Origin: CAYOBW01 sp964402115
GTDB taxonomy: Bacteria > Verrucomicrobiota > Kiritimatiellia > UBA8416 > CAYOBW01
Length of the DNA: 24,419 bases
NCBI GenBank assembly: GCA_964402115.1
Contig: CAYOBW010000093.1
Span: forward strand, 1 to 24,419
Direction: 5' to 3'
Of the stretch, positions 6,306 through 14,392 are shown in pieces. The stretch's first letter is position 1; the number at the start of each line of letters is the position of its first letter. The notes beneath the pieces were generated by a model. That model had not been told where the DNA came from. It did no database searches and was given only the letters and a program-made list of their open reading frames with translations. A program made the position numbers and the translations under genes.

Positions 6306-9300
6306 TCACGGCGCGCCGGCGGGCGGCGTGAACCAGAGGCTGACCGTCAGCGTTTCGCCCTCGGGCACGCGCACGCCCTCGGCGTGCGCCCAGCCGGCCG
6401 GCTGGGTCCAGGTGGCCGACGCGATCTCCGAGGAGCAGCGCCTGCCCGCGGGCAGCTCGACCTCGATCCGGAAGCGGCGGACGCTGAAGCAGTCGCGGTT
6501 CGGATTGCGGATCTCCAGCGTATTCCGGCGGGCCAGGGTGCGGATGGCGGCAGCCGGGAGCGGGATCGCGACGTTCTCCTGGAAGACGCCCTTCGTCTCG
6601 TCACCGCCCGCGCCGGCCAGGGGGCCAAGCTCGACGCCGTTCAGCACCGCGCCCGTCGCGTACGGGCCGGGGCCTTCGAGCCCCTTGCCGTCGTAGTGCA
6701 GCGTGGCCCGCGGTGCCTCGTGCAAGTCGTCGAGCTTCCAGCCCTCCGCGGTCGCCGGCCCCGGCTCGCGCCGCAGCGGGGCGGGGTCGGCGAGCAGCGT
6801 TCTCGTCAGCAGCGGGTGCAGCGGCTCGATGCGCAGCCGGCTCCAGCCGGCCCAGTCGCCGCCCGAGTCGCCCGCCGCGCCGACGTCGGCGATGAGCTTC
6901 ACCGCGATCTCCTGCCCCGCCCACGCGGACAGGTCCGCCTCGAGCGGCTCCCAGCGGTGCTCCCGCACGACCCGCTCCGCCGCCACGCGCTCCCGGCCGC
7001 CCGGCTCGCAGACGACGATCCGGTAGAGGATGCCGTCGCCCGCCACGCTGCCGTCCCCCTTGCCGGCGTCGGCGCGCCAGGCCGCGGGCGGGGATGCGGG
7101 CAGCCGCAGGCCGTCGAAGCGCAGGAACGCGTAGCCGACACTTCCGCGCCAGGGCGGGTGCATGACGATGCCGTGGCGGTTCTCGCCGGCGCAGGTCAGG
7201 TCGCCCGCGTTCGCATAGGCGCCCGTATCTCCCCAATCGGTTGTCTCCCGGCCGCCGCGCAGGGCCAGGCCCGCCTGCTGCCGCTCCGGCAACGGCAGCA
7301 GCGACGGCAGGGCGCGGCGCGTGACCAGGCCCCGTTCGACGCTCTCCCTGCACCCGGCCGCGCTGACACTCACCGTCAGCGTCGCATCGTCTTCGTCCGT
7401 AGGCGCGCCGAGGTCGAAGTCGACCGCGCCCGTCTGCCCCGGCTTCACGGTGACGTCGGCGCGGCGACCGGCGGCGGTCACGGCGAAGGTCGCCTTCTCC
7501 GCGAGGCGGCTCGTCACCTGCACGGCCAGCGCGTTGCCGCGCAGCTCTACGCGCAGTTCGGCCGGGCGCGTGACGGTGAAGTCGATCCACTGCCCCTCGT
7601 AGGCGCGCCACAAGCGCTCCCCGGGGCGCGCGTCGGCCGGAATGGTCAGCGCGTGCCGCGCCTTGCCGTGGACGGTCACCGTCTCGCCCGGCGTCACCGT
7701 GTCCCGCTCGCACGCCAGGCCGCTCCGCTCGACGGCTGTCGCGGGTTCGAGCAGGTAGCTGAAAGCGCCCGGCACGGGCAGGACGTACGTCAGGCCGCGC
7801 GCGGTGCGCAGCGTGGCGGGGCCGAGGTCGCGGCCGTCCTCCGCCAGCGCCCGCGCCGCCGCCGCGGCCACGCGGAAGCCGCATGCCGCGCCCTCCAGCG
7901 GGATGATCTCGCAGCGGCCCCCCGGCTCGCAGCGGCAGATGGCCGCCCCGTCCGCGGCGGCGCGCGCGAAGCGGGTGAATCGCCCGCGGCCGTCCACGTA
8001 CAGGTAGGCCGGCGTGGCCGCGTAGTCGGCGCGCCCGCCCGACGCGTCGGCGCTGAGCACCTCGACCGCCCCGTCCGCGGTCCAGCCTGCGTAGCCGTTG
8101 GGCGGCAGGTCGAGGGTGCGGCCGTGCGCGCGGACGTGCAGCCGTTCGGCCGGGCTGCCGTTGACCGCGGTGACCGTGCCGTCGGTGTAGCGGGTCACGA
8201 TCTGCGAGCGCTCCCAGGCGCCCGACGCCACGGCCGCCGTCGTGTCCAGCAGGTTGCCGGCGGCGTCGACGTAGCGGATCTCCTGCGCGTCGGCCAGGCA
8301 GTAGCGGCTGTGGAGTTGCTGCAGCATGCAGTAGCTGCGCGCCGCGTTGCGCAGGCCGCCGTCGAGCACGAGGAATCCGGGGTGCCCGAACGCGACCGTG
8401 GCGGCGAGGAACCGGTCCAGCCGCGCGTCCCGTTCGGCCGGCGTGCCGCCCAAGCCTCCGCCTTCGGCGTAGAACATGCCGATGTTGCCCATGCCGAAGT
8501 TGCCGCACAGCGGGTGCAGCTTGCGCAGGTCGAAATCCACCAGCCACGGCTTGTGCCAGAGCCGGGCCGCGCTGTCCTGGCCGTAGTTGCCGTCGGTCAG
8601 TCCGCAGTAGAGGTAGTGGTAGCCGCCCTCGGAGTAGACCGGGCCGCCCCACGCCTGCTTCTGCAGGAGCATGATTTCGCCGAACGCGTAGAACACGGCC
8701 GCGAACGTGCCGGCGCCGGGCACGCGCGCATCGTAGTCGGTCCGGTCCCACGGCGTCACCGCGGTGTGCACGTCGCAGTAGGCCGTGGAGAAGCGGAACT
8801 TGCGCTGGATCTCCGGCGCCAGCTTCTCGCAGAACTCCACCGCGCGCGCCGGTTTCGGGGCGTAGCAGCGCGTCCACGCGTGCTGGAGCTGGTTCTCCGG
8901 CGTGCGGCTGACGAGGTCGCTGTCCCAGAACGCGTTCACCGGCGCGAAATCCGTGTAGTTGTTGTACGGCCCGTAGACGAAGCCGAGCTGGTCCTGCATC
9001 AGCCGCGCGTACGCGTACTGGCCCTCGTCGCCGCCTTTCCCGGGCGCCGCGCGGGTGCGGAACGTGAAGCTCTCGCCGCCGTCGCGCCAGCCCGTTTCGT
9101 GGTCGGTGACGACCACTTCCCGCAGGCCGTGGCGGCGGACGCGGGTCCAGAGCGCGGCATCGGCCTGGCGGTCGCCCGCGCCGTGCGCGAACCACACGTG
9201 GGTGCCGGTGACGCGCTTCCAGGGGGACGCCGGGTTCGGGACGTTGGGGAGCGCCTCCTCGTAGCGGGGCGACAGGGTGAGGAAGAGACGCTCGTAGCAG

Positions 9301-10655
9301 TCGTTGCGCGTCCCGTCGGTGCGGGCGACGTAGCGCACGCCGCCGTTGAACGCCACCCCGGCTTCGCTGACGGTGGGGTGCGCGAACGGCATGGAGCCGT
9401 TGGAACGATACCAGTCCGTGTGGCCCGCGAGGAAGAGCGGCGCGTCGGCGGCGCCGGAGACGGCGACGGCGGGCCGGTTCGCGTCTCCCCCGTAGAGGTA
9501 GTAGGGATTCGTCACCAGGCGGGGCTGCGCGAGCCCGACGGCTTTGCCGTAGCGCACTTCCGCGACTTGGCCGCCACGCGCGACGACGTCGACGACAAGC
9601 GTCTTGCCCCACAGCCGGAAGGTGTAGGCGACCTCCGCGACCACGCCGGTGGCGCTAAGGCGCCACGTCGACACGACGGTGTCGCCGGCGCTGCGTGTGC
9701 CCAGCGCCACGGCCGCGGTCGGCGCCACGGCGCGCCCGCCGCCGTCCGCGAGGAGGACGCCGCCGCCCACGCACGGCCTGAGCGTGCCGCCGCGTCCCTG
9801 CCAGCGGACCGACAGGTCGTCCAGCATGCCGGTGCGTGGCTCGAGCCGCCACACCGCGCGGCCGTCGGAGCCGTCGTACACGAACTCGAAGGCGCCGCCC
9901 TCCGCCCGGATGCGCGTCGTGGACCGGTGCGCGAGGTTGTCGGGCAGGATCGTCTCCGGGCGCGTGGGGAAGGGGAGGGCGCCGGGTCCCGTGTTCGGAC
10001 CGCTCGCCTGTCCGGGCAGCAGGGGGACGCCGCGGGCCGGCCGCGGGGCGAACGACAGCGGGGGGAGCGCCTCGCGGAACACGGCGAGGTTGTCGAAGTA
10101 GAGCGTGCGCTCCTCCGTGTTGCGGCCGCCGGCCACGGACAGGCCGACGAAGCGGGCGCCGGCCTTGACCCGTTCGATCTGCGCCGGCTCGAGGCGTCGG
10201 TGCAGCAGGCTCCATTCGGTCCAGTCCACGCGCCCCAGCGGCACGCCGAACTCCGCGCCCTGCGCATCCGCGAAGCGGGCGGTTACGTCGACCGCCGGCG
10301 TCGCCGGATTGGGCGCGTAGCCCCAGTTGTTGCCGTAGACCCAGAGCGTGACCGCGTCGAACGCCTGGGTGATCGCGACCGGCGCCGGCGGCACGAGGCG
10401 GACCTCGGGGTTCGGGCCGGCGCCGCGGTAGACCAGCTTGCCGACGCCCTCGTCCCAGATCTGCTGCTCGCGCGACGGTTCGAAGCGCGCCTCTGCTTCG
10501 CGGGTCTCCGCGCGCCACCCCTCCAGGCGTTCGAAATCCACGAGCGGCGGCGCGGCGTCGCGCGTGCGCCCGGCCCAGACCATTTCGTAGGGCCGCTCGC
10601 CGACCGCGGCGAGCGCGAGGATGACGGACAAGGTGGCAGGTAGCATGGGTCGCAC
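6306..10655 (-). CDS. Very large secreted glycosidase-like protein, GH101/GH129-like catalytic region
   Basis: 1449-aa protein. GTG at 10655 is preceded by a G-run; ATG at 10646 is an alternative start. Either gives a short signal peptide (MLPATLSVILALAAV). Apparent domains: ~40-200, a beta-sandwich CBM-like region ending RTLYFDNLAVF; ~235-460, a beta-rich domain (GAFEFVYDGSDG); ~485-800, a TIM-barrel-like region. In the barrel, AYCDVHTAVTPWD offers Asp628 and YSEGGYHYLYCG offers Glu676. Their spacing and context recall the nucleophile and acid/base of GH101/GH129 alpha-N-acetylgalactosaminidases. Beta-sandwich domains follow, including one resembling NPCBM-type modules (GIVMHPPWRGSVGYAFLRF, ~1150-1165), and the last ~100 residues form another all-beta domain. 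The family call comes from motif resemblance only. Inactive or different specificity is possible. It is divergent from the propeller gene at 10884. Confidence 0.75.
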   Translation of the reverse strand: MRPMLPATLSVILALAAVGERPYEMVWAGRTRDAAPPLVDFERLEGWRAETREAEARFEPSREQQIWDEGVGKLVYRGAGPNPEVRLVPPAPVAITQAFDAVTLWVYGNNWGYAPNPATPAVDVTARFADAQGAEFGVPLGRVDWTEWSLLHRRLEPAQIERVKAGARFVGLSVAGGRNTEERTLYFDNLAVFREALPPLSFAPRPARGVPLLPGQASGPNTGPGALPFPTRPETILPDNLAHRSTTRIRAEGGAFEFVYDGSDGRAVWRLEPRTGMLDDLSVRWQGRGGTLRPCVGGGVLLADGGGRAVAPTAAVALGTRSAGDTVVSTWRLSATGVVAEVAYTFRLWGKTLVVDVVARGGQVAEVRYGKAVGLAQPRLVTNPYYLYGGDANRPAVAVSGAADAPLFLAGHTDWYRSNGSMPFAHPTVSEAGVAFNGGVRYVARTDGTRNDCYERLFLTLSPRYEEALPNVPNPASPWKRVTGTHVWFAHGAGDRQADAALWTRVRRHGLREVVVTDHETGWRDGGESFTFRTRAAPGKGGDEGQYAYARLMQDQLGFVYGPYNNYTDFAPVNAFWDSDLVSRTPENQLQHAWTRCYAPKPARAVEFCEKLAPEIQRKFRFSTAYCDVHTAVTPWDRTDYDARVPGAGTFAAVFYAFGEIMLLQKQAWGGPVYSEGGYHYLYCGLTDGNYGQDSAARLWHKPWLVDFDLRKLHPLCGNFGMGNIGMFYAEGGGLGGTPAERDARLDRFLAATVAFGHPGFLVLDGGLRNAARSYCMLQQLHSRYCLADAQEIRYVDAAGNLLDTTAAVASGAWERSQIVTRYTDGTVTAVNGSPAERLHVRAHGRTLDLPPNGYAGWTADGAVEVLSADASGGRADYAATPAYLYVDGRGRFTRFARAAADGAAICRCEPGGRCEIIPLEGAACGFRVAAAAARALAEDGRDLGPATLRTARGLTYVLPVPGAFSYLLEPATAVERSGLACERDTVTPGETVTVHGKARHALTIPADARPGERLWRAYEGQWIDFTVTRPAELRVELRGNALAVQVTSRLAEKATFAVTAAGRRADVTVKPGQTGAVDFDLGAPTDEDDATLTVSVSAAGCRESVERGLVTRRALPSLLPLPERQQAGLALRGGRETTDWGDTGAYANAGDLTCAGENRHGIVMHPPWRGSVGYAFLRFDGLRLPASPPAAWRADAGKGDGSVAGDGILYRIVVCEPGGRERVAAERVVREHRWEPLEADLSAWAGQEIAVKLIADVGAAGDSGGDWAGWSRLRIEPLHPLLTRTLLADPAPLRREPGPATAEGWKLDDLHEAPRATLHYDGKGLEGPGPYATGAVLNGVELGPLAGAGGDETKGVFQENVAIPLPAAAIRTLARRNTLEIRNPNRDCFSVRRFRIEVELPAGRRCSSEIASATWTQPAGWAHAEGVRVPEGETLTVSLWFTPPAGAP

Positions 10656-10741
10656 TATAAGCCCCCCCCGCCCGCGTGGGAAGCGGCAAGGAGGCGCCTC
10701 TCCGCAGGTGCGGTTTCATTTCGTTGCATCGCAACGAGAAG

Positions 10742-10769
10742 CCAGAATCCAGTAGTCAGCATCCAGAAT
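10742..10769. repeat. Degenerate heptamer array
   Basis: Four 7-base units in phase: CCAGAAT CCAGTAG TCAGCAT CCAGAAT, with the first and last identical. It lies in the divergent promoter region between the large glycosidase-like gene and the propeller gene. Confidence 0.65.
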
Positions 10770-10883
10770 CGGCTGCGCTTGACGCGGCATCTTGACATCG
10801 TGGAACACAAGAGACATCTTTGCAGCATGCGAACGACATCACACCGTTACGATCGCGGACGTGCGGAAAGCGGAGGCCGAAGC

Positions 10884-11972
10884 GTGAGCGTCAGGTTGCT
10901 GTTCGGGCTGGCGGCGCTGGCTGCGGCGGCATTGGCGCCGGGCGCGGCTGCCGCCCCGACCCAGCCGGCGCCCTATCCGGACGGGCGGCCGACGGCGGCG
11001 CTGCGCATGGACGCGCGGGACCAGGGGGTTGTGCTCAGGTACGGCGAGGGCCCGGGGCAGTGCGACATGCTCGGCGCCCGCGATGTCTGGGTGTACGAAG
11101 CCGGCGGCACGTACTACCTGCATTACGACGGCGCCGGCCCCAAGGGCTGGCTGTGCTGCCTGGCCACCAGCACCAACCTGGCCGGGTGGACCAGGAAGGG
11201 GCCGGTGCTGGATTTTGGAAAGCCGGGCGAAGACGATTCCGCCTCGGCGTCTTACGGCGTGACCTACTGCGACGGCGGCGACTGGCACATGTTCTACCTG
11301 GGCACGCCGCACACCACGCCGCCGCCGGAACTCATTCCGGGCTTTCCCTATCTCACGCTGAAAGCGAAGAGCCAGTCGCCCGCCGGCCCGTGGGTGAAGC
11401 AGCGGGAGGTGGTCCCGTTTCGCACGCAGCCGGGCACGTACTACTCCGCGACGGCCAGCCCCGGGCAGATCATCAAGCAGGGCGACGAGTACCTGATGTT
11501 CTTCAGCGCCTCCACGGATCGCCCGATCAAGCGCACCATCGGCCTGGCGCGCACCCGGAACCTGGACGGGCCGTGGACGGTTGCCCCGGCTCCGATCGTC
11601 CCGCTCGAGGAGCAAATCGAGAACACGTCGCTTTACTTCGAGCCGGCCTGCCGGACCTGGTTCCTTTTCACGAACCACGTCGGCGTGCAGGGCCCCGAGT
11701 ACACGGATGCCGTCTGGGTCTACTGGAGCGAGGATCTGAACACGTGGGATCCCGCCCGCAAGGCTGTCGTCCTGGACCGTCGCAATTGCGCCTGGTCGAA
11801 GAGCATCATCGGCCTGCCCTCGGTGGTCAAGATCGGCAGCCGGCTGGCGCTGTTCTACGATGGCAGCGAGAATCCCGGGGAGAAGGGGCACATGCGGCGG
11901 CACATCGGCCTGGCCTGGCTGGACCTGCCCCTCCGCCCGCCGGCGGCCGCAGGAACGGGCGCGGGGCGCTGA
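10884..11972 (+). CDS. Secreted five-bladed beta-propeller glycosidase-like protein (GH43/GH32/GH130-like)
   Basis: 362 aa from GTG at 10884, chosen because GGAGG (10872-10876) sits 7 bases upstream and a signal peptide starts at once (SVRLLFGLAALAAAALAPGAAAA). Earlier in-frame starts (10779, 10827) would add a polar leader before the signal. The mature part shows repeated propeller blades: DVWVYEAGGTYYLHYDGAG, ATSTNLAGWTRKGPVLDF, YGVTYCDGGDWHMFYLG, YLMFFSASTDR, FEPACRTWFLFTNHVG, VYWSEDLNTWDP and LALFYDGSENPGEKGHM. Such proteins hydrolyse or phosphorolyse glycans (arabinan, xylan, fructan, mannan); catalytic acids cannot be assigned with confidence. Its position divergent from the GH101/129-like gene suggests a shared polysaccharide programme. 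Confidence 0.82.
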   Translation: MSVRLLFGLAALAAAALAPGAAAAPTQPAPYPDGRPTAALRMDARDQGVVLRYGEGPGQCDMLGARDVWVYEAGGTYYLHYDGAGPKGWLCCLATSTNLAGWTRKGPVLDFGKPGEDDSASASYGVTYCDGGDWHMFYLGTPHTTPPPELIPGFPYLTLKAKSQSPAGPWVKQREVVPFRTQPGTYYSATASPGQIIKQGDEYLMFFSASTDRPIKRTIGLARTRNLDGPWTVAPAPIVPLEEQIENTSLYFEPACRTWFLFTNHVGVQGPEYTDAVWVYWSEDLNTWDPARKAVVLDRRNCAWSKSIIGLPSVVKIGSRLALFYDGSENPGEKGHMRRHIGLAWLDLPLRPPAAAGTGAGR

Positions 11973-12001
11973 CGGGGCGCCCCGTCGGCGGTCCTGACCG
12001 C
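11971..12001. terminator. Palindrome pair between convergent genes, possible bidirectional terminator
   Basis: A perfect 16-base palindrome GACGGGGCGCCCCGTC (11971-11986) overlaps the propeller stop codon. It is followed by GCGGT-CCTG-ACCGC (11988-12001). Both lie in the 49-bp gap between convergent genes. No U-tract follows, so intrinsic termination is only possible, not shown. Confidence 0.4.
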
Positions 12002-12021
12002 GCTCCCGGTCCTGCGTCCGC

Positions 12022-13503
12022 TCAGTAGGCGCCCTTGGCGAAGAACACGACCCAGGCCGTGCGCAGCAGGATGGTGAGATCCAGCACCCAGCTCTGGTTG
12101 CGCAGGTAGAAGACATCCAGCACGCACATGCTGTGGAAGTCCAGGTCGCTGCGGCCGGACACCTGCCACAGGCAGGTGAGCCCCGGCAGCCCGCCGTGGC
12201 GCGTGTAGTGCCACTCCTCGTAGTAATGCGCGAAGTCGCGCCGGGGCAGGGGGCGTGGCCCCACGAGCGTCATGTCGCCCCGCAGGACGTTGAAGAGCTG
12301 CGGCAATTCGTCCAGGCTGAACCGCCGCAAGAACCGTCCCACCGTGGTCACGCGCGGATCCTTGCGCACCTTGAACAGCGCGCCCTGCGCTTCGTTGAAC
12401 TCCTCGACCTGCGCCTGCAGCTCCTCGGCGCGGTTGTGCATGGTCCGGAACTTCAGCATCGTGAACGGCCGGCGGTTGACGCCGAGGCGCTCCTGCGTGA
12501 AGAAGACGGGGCCGGGGCTGGTGGCCTTGATCAGGAGCGCGATCAGCGTCAGGAGCGGGGCCAGCAGCAGCAGCGCCGCCGCGGCCGCCACGCGTGCCAG
12601 CGCCTGTCGCACGAGGAGCATGCGGCCCGTGCTGGACGGCGCCTCGAAATGCACGAGCGGCTCGCCGTGAATCGTATCGGCCGGCAGCCGCGCCTGCGTG
12701 ACGATGACGTCCAGCTTGTTGGTCAGCACCTTGACCGAGGCGTCCAGCGAGTCGGCCAGCTCCAGGAGCTGCATGATCTGCGCGATGGTCAGGTCGCGGT
12801 CCACGGCGATGATCAGGTCGGCCTGGGCGGCGCGGGCGGCGTCTGCCACGCGCGCCAGCGTCTGCTCGAAGGATTCGCCCGGCTGGGCCGCGATCTCGCC
12901 GGCCAGGTGAATGCCGTGGGGCTCGAACTCCGGCAAGAAGATGCGCAGGAAGCCGGCGGCGTCGCCGGCGCCCAGCAGGATCGCCGGGTGGCGGTCGAAG
13001 CCGTGGCGGGTGCGCAGCCAGATCAGGCCGCGCGCGATAGCCGTGCGCAACGCCACGGTCAGCACGACGTTGATGGCCAGCAGCGTGGCGAAGAAACTGC
13101 GGGGGTGGAAGGCGTTGCGGCTGAGGTAGAAGTAGGCGTAGAACACGACGAGCGCCCCGGCGCCGGCCACCAGGATGTTCCACGTCTCCGGGCGGGGACG
13201 CAGGAACCGGCGTCCGGGATAGAGTCCACGCAGCGCATACAGCAGCCCCAGCACGCTGACCACGAAGAACAGGATGCGCGGGGCGCTGACGATGTAGAAC
13301 GGTTCGAACATCCACCCGATATCGCCCGTGACGCGCATGCCGAGCGCCCGGTTGATGCCGTCGAACAGCCCCGCCCCCCAGTCGCTGTGGAACCGCAGCA
13401 GGACGGTCAGGTAATAAGCCGCCACGATCGCCACGAAGTCCGCGGCGAAGAAGGGCAGCCAGGAATGGCGCAAACGGCCTTTAAACATGGAACGTGTTCT
13501 CAT
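12022..13503 (-). CDS. Membrane priming sugar transferase for exopolysaccharide (WbaP/WcaJ-like)
   Basis: 493-aa polyprenyl-phosphate hexose-1-phosphate transferase that loads the first sugar of an exopolysaccharide or O-antigen unit onto undecaprenyl phosphate. Four N-terminal membrane helices (AADFVAIVAAYYLTVLLRF, ILFFVVSVLGLLYAL, ALVVFYAYFYLS, FATLLAINVVLTVAL) precede a nucleotide-binding-like region (HPAILLGAGDAAGF). Helix ALARVAAAAALLLLAPLLTL then leads into the catalytic domain, with SPGPVFFTQERLG, TMLKFRTM, the Asp-Glu dyad in RFSLDELPQL, LRGDMTLVGPRPLPRRDF and GLTCLWQVSGRSD. The start at 13503 is preferred because its ATG overlaps the upstream toxin stop (ATGA, 13503-13500); ATG 13488 is an alternative. 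No other EPS genes are visible downstream, where a convergent gene follows. Confidence 0.93.
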   Translation of the reverse strand: MRTRSMFKGRLRHSWLPFFAADFVAIVAAYYLTVLLRFHSDWGAGLFDGINRALGMRVTGDIGWMFEPFYIVSAPRILFFVVSVLGLLYALRGLYPGRRFLRPRPETWNILVAGAGALVVFYAYFYLSRNAFHPRSFFATLLAINVVLTVALRTAIARGLIWLRTRHGFDRHPAILLGAGDAAGFLRIFLPEFEPHGIHLAGEIAAQPGESFEQTLARVADAARAAQADLIIAVDRDLTIAQIMQLLELADSLDASVKVLTNKLDVIVTQARLPADTIHGEPLVHFEAPSSTGRMLLVRQALARVAAAAALLLLAPLLTLIALLIKATSPGPVFFTQERLGVNRRPFTMLKFRTMHNRAEELQAQVEEFNEAQGALFKVRKDPRVTTVGRFLRRFSLDELPQLFNVLRGDMTLVGPRPLPRRDFAHYYEEWHYTRHGGLPGLTCLWQVSGRSDLDFHSMCVLDVFYLRNQSWVLDLTILLRTAWVVFFAKGAY

Positions 13504-13934
13504 GGTGCTGCCAGACGGCCGGCAAGGTCGGGAGCCAAACGGCGGAAATCCTGAAGATTGAAGGTGTAGATCCGCTCGGCATGCGAGTCTCTCGCGCACT
13601 CGATCAGCAAGGCGTCGTACACTTTGCCCCCTCCCAGCCCACGCCCGACACAGACCGCCACCGCCCGCTCATACATGGCAAGTGTCACCGCCACGAACTG
13701 GAAGTGTTGCCTGACGTTAGCGGTGATAATATCCTCTGCCTCGCAAGGCAGAATGCGGGGAGCCACCGGCGCTGAGGTCAGGGCCGAAAACATCTCAGCC
13801 AGGCTATGCGCGGACGCCACCCCCTTATCCGTTCCGCTGGCAATGGCATTCACTACCGGGCGTGCCCGTTCATAGTGAGGATGCTTGCGGATACACGCCG
13901 CCACGAGTACCGACGTGTCGCAGAACACCGTCAC
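13500..13934 (-). CDS. vapC: PIN-domain ribonuclease toxin (VapC-like)
   Basis: 144-aa PIN domain. Acidic positions of the metal site are present: Asp6 in VFCDTSVLV, Glu47 in SLAEMFSAL and Asp107 in GGGKVYDALLIECA. Asn126 is in the C-terminal YTFNLQDF strand. VapC toxins are Mg-dependent endoribonucleases that cut tRNA or rRNA. The GTG start overlaps the antitoxin stop (GTGA, 13934-13931), and its TGA overlaps the start of the sugar transferase (ATGA), so the three genes are probably translated from one message. The partner is an AbrB-type antitoxin. The gene symbol is used in the family sense only. Confidence 0.9.
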   Translation of the reverse strand: MTVFCDTSVLVAACIRKHPHYERARPVVNAIASGTDKGVASAHSLAEMFSALTSAPVAPRILPCEAEDIITANVRQHFQFVAVTLAMYERAVAVCVGRGLGGGKVYDALLIECARDSHAERIYTFNLQDFRRLAPDLAGRLAAP

Positions 13935-14197
13935 CGCCGTACCCCCAGCACCTCGTTATCCCGACTCGACCGGGCCTGCTCCACGGCCTGTGCAAGCTCC
14001 CCCACGGCTTCTCCGTCATGCGCCAGCAAACCGTCTTCCTCAACCAGACCCGCCTGCCGGGACTGGGTGCGCAGAAAGACGCCGTCGGGCAAAAGCTCCA
14101 ATCGCATTCGATCACCGGCCGCCAGGTGAAACCGTCGCCGGACCAGGATGGGCAGAACAACTCGACCAGCCTTGTCAATGCTGACTTGACTCTTCAT
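13931..14197 (-). CDS. vapB: AbrB/SpoVT-type antitoxin (VapB-like)
   Basis: 88-aa protein with an N-terminal swapped-hairpin AbrB DNA-binding domain (KSQVSIDKAGRVVLPILVRRRFHLAAGDRMRLELLPDGVF would span residues 2-42; key segment KAGRVVLP). An acidic, toxin-binding C-terminal half follows (GLVEEDGLLAHDGEAVGELA). ATG at 14197 is chosen to match the family; ATG 14206 would add MHT. Neither has a strong ribosome binding site. It would neutralise the downstream PIN toxin and repress the operon. A palindrome just upstream (14209-14220) is a candidate operator. Confidence 0.88.
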   Translation of the reverse strand: MKSQVSIDKAGRVVLPILVRRRFHLAAGDRMRLELLPDGVFLRTQSRQAGLVEEDGLLAHDGEAVGELAQAVEQARSSRDNEVLGVRR

Positions 14198-14208
14198 GGT
14201 ATGCATGC

Positions 14209-14220
14209 TGCCAAATGGCA
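14209..14220. promoter_or_regulatory. Candidate operator of the antitoxin operon
   Basis: TGCCA-AA-TGGCA is a perfect 5-bp inverted repeat with a 2-base centre, lying 3-14 bases before the upstream candidate ATG (14206) of the antitoxin. AbrB-type antitoxins commonly bind palindromes at their own promoter. Binding is inferred. Confidence 0.35.
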
Positions 14221-14392
14221 TTCGTGCTGTCAATCCGCATCCGGGATTCCTGGTTCCGTACACTCACGGATCTACCCAGCCTGCCCGTTACGCGTCCCCG
14301 CTTTTTACTGGATTTCAGCGGCAGCGGGCAGTACAAGGTGGAACTTGGTTCGCGGGCTGTGGCGGAATGGACGGCGGCAAGGGAGGATGGGC

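Noticed and set aside
6384..10643. A 1419-codon open frame antisense to the large glycosidase-like gene
   Set aside because: Its translation is Arg/Ala/Gly-rich with no domain features. It is the shadow of a very GC-rich gene in the opposite strand.
10792..10820. TTGACA with CATCTT 17 bases later before the propeller gene
   Set aside because: The -35 hexamer is perfect, but the -10 matches only 3/6. It is not strong enough to annotate as a promoter.
12133..13554. 473-codon plus-strand frame over the sugar transferase
   Set aside because: Low-complexity Gln/Arg/Glu-rich translation, antisense to a well-supported gene.
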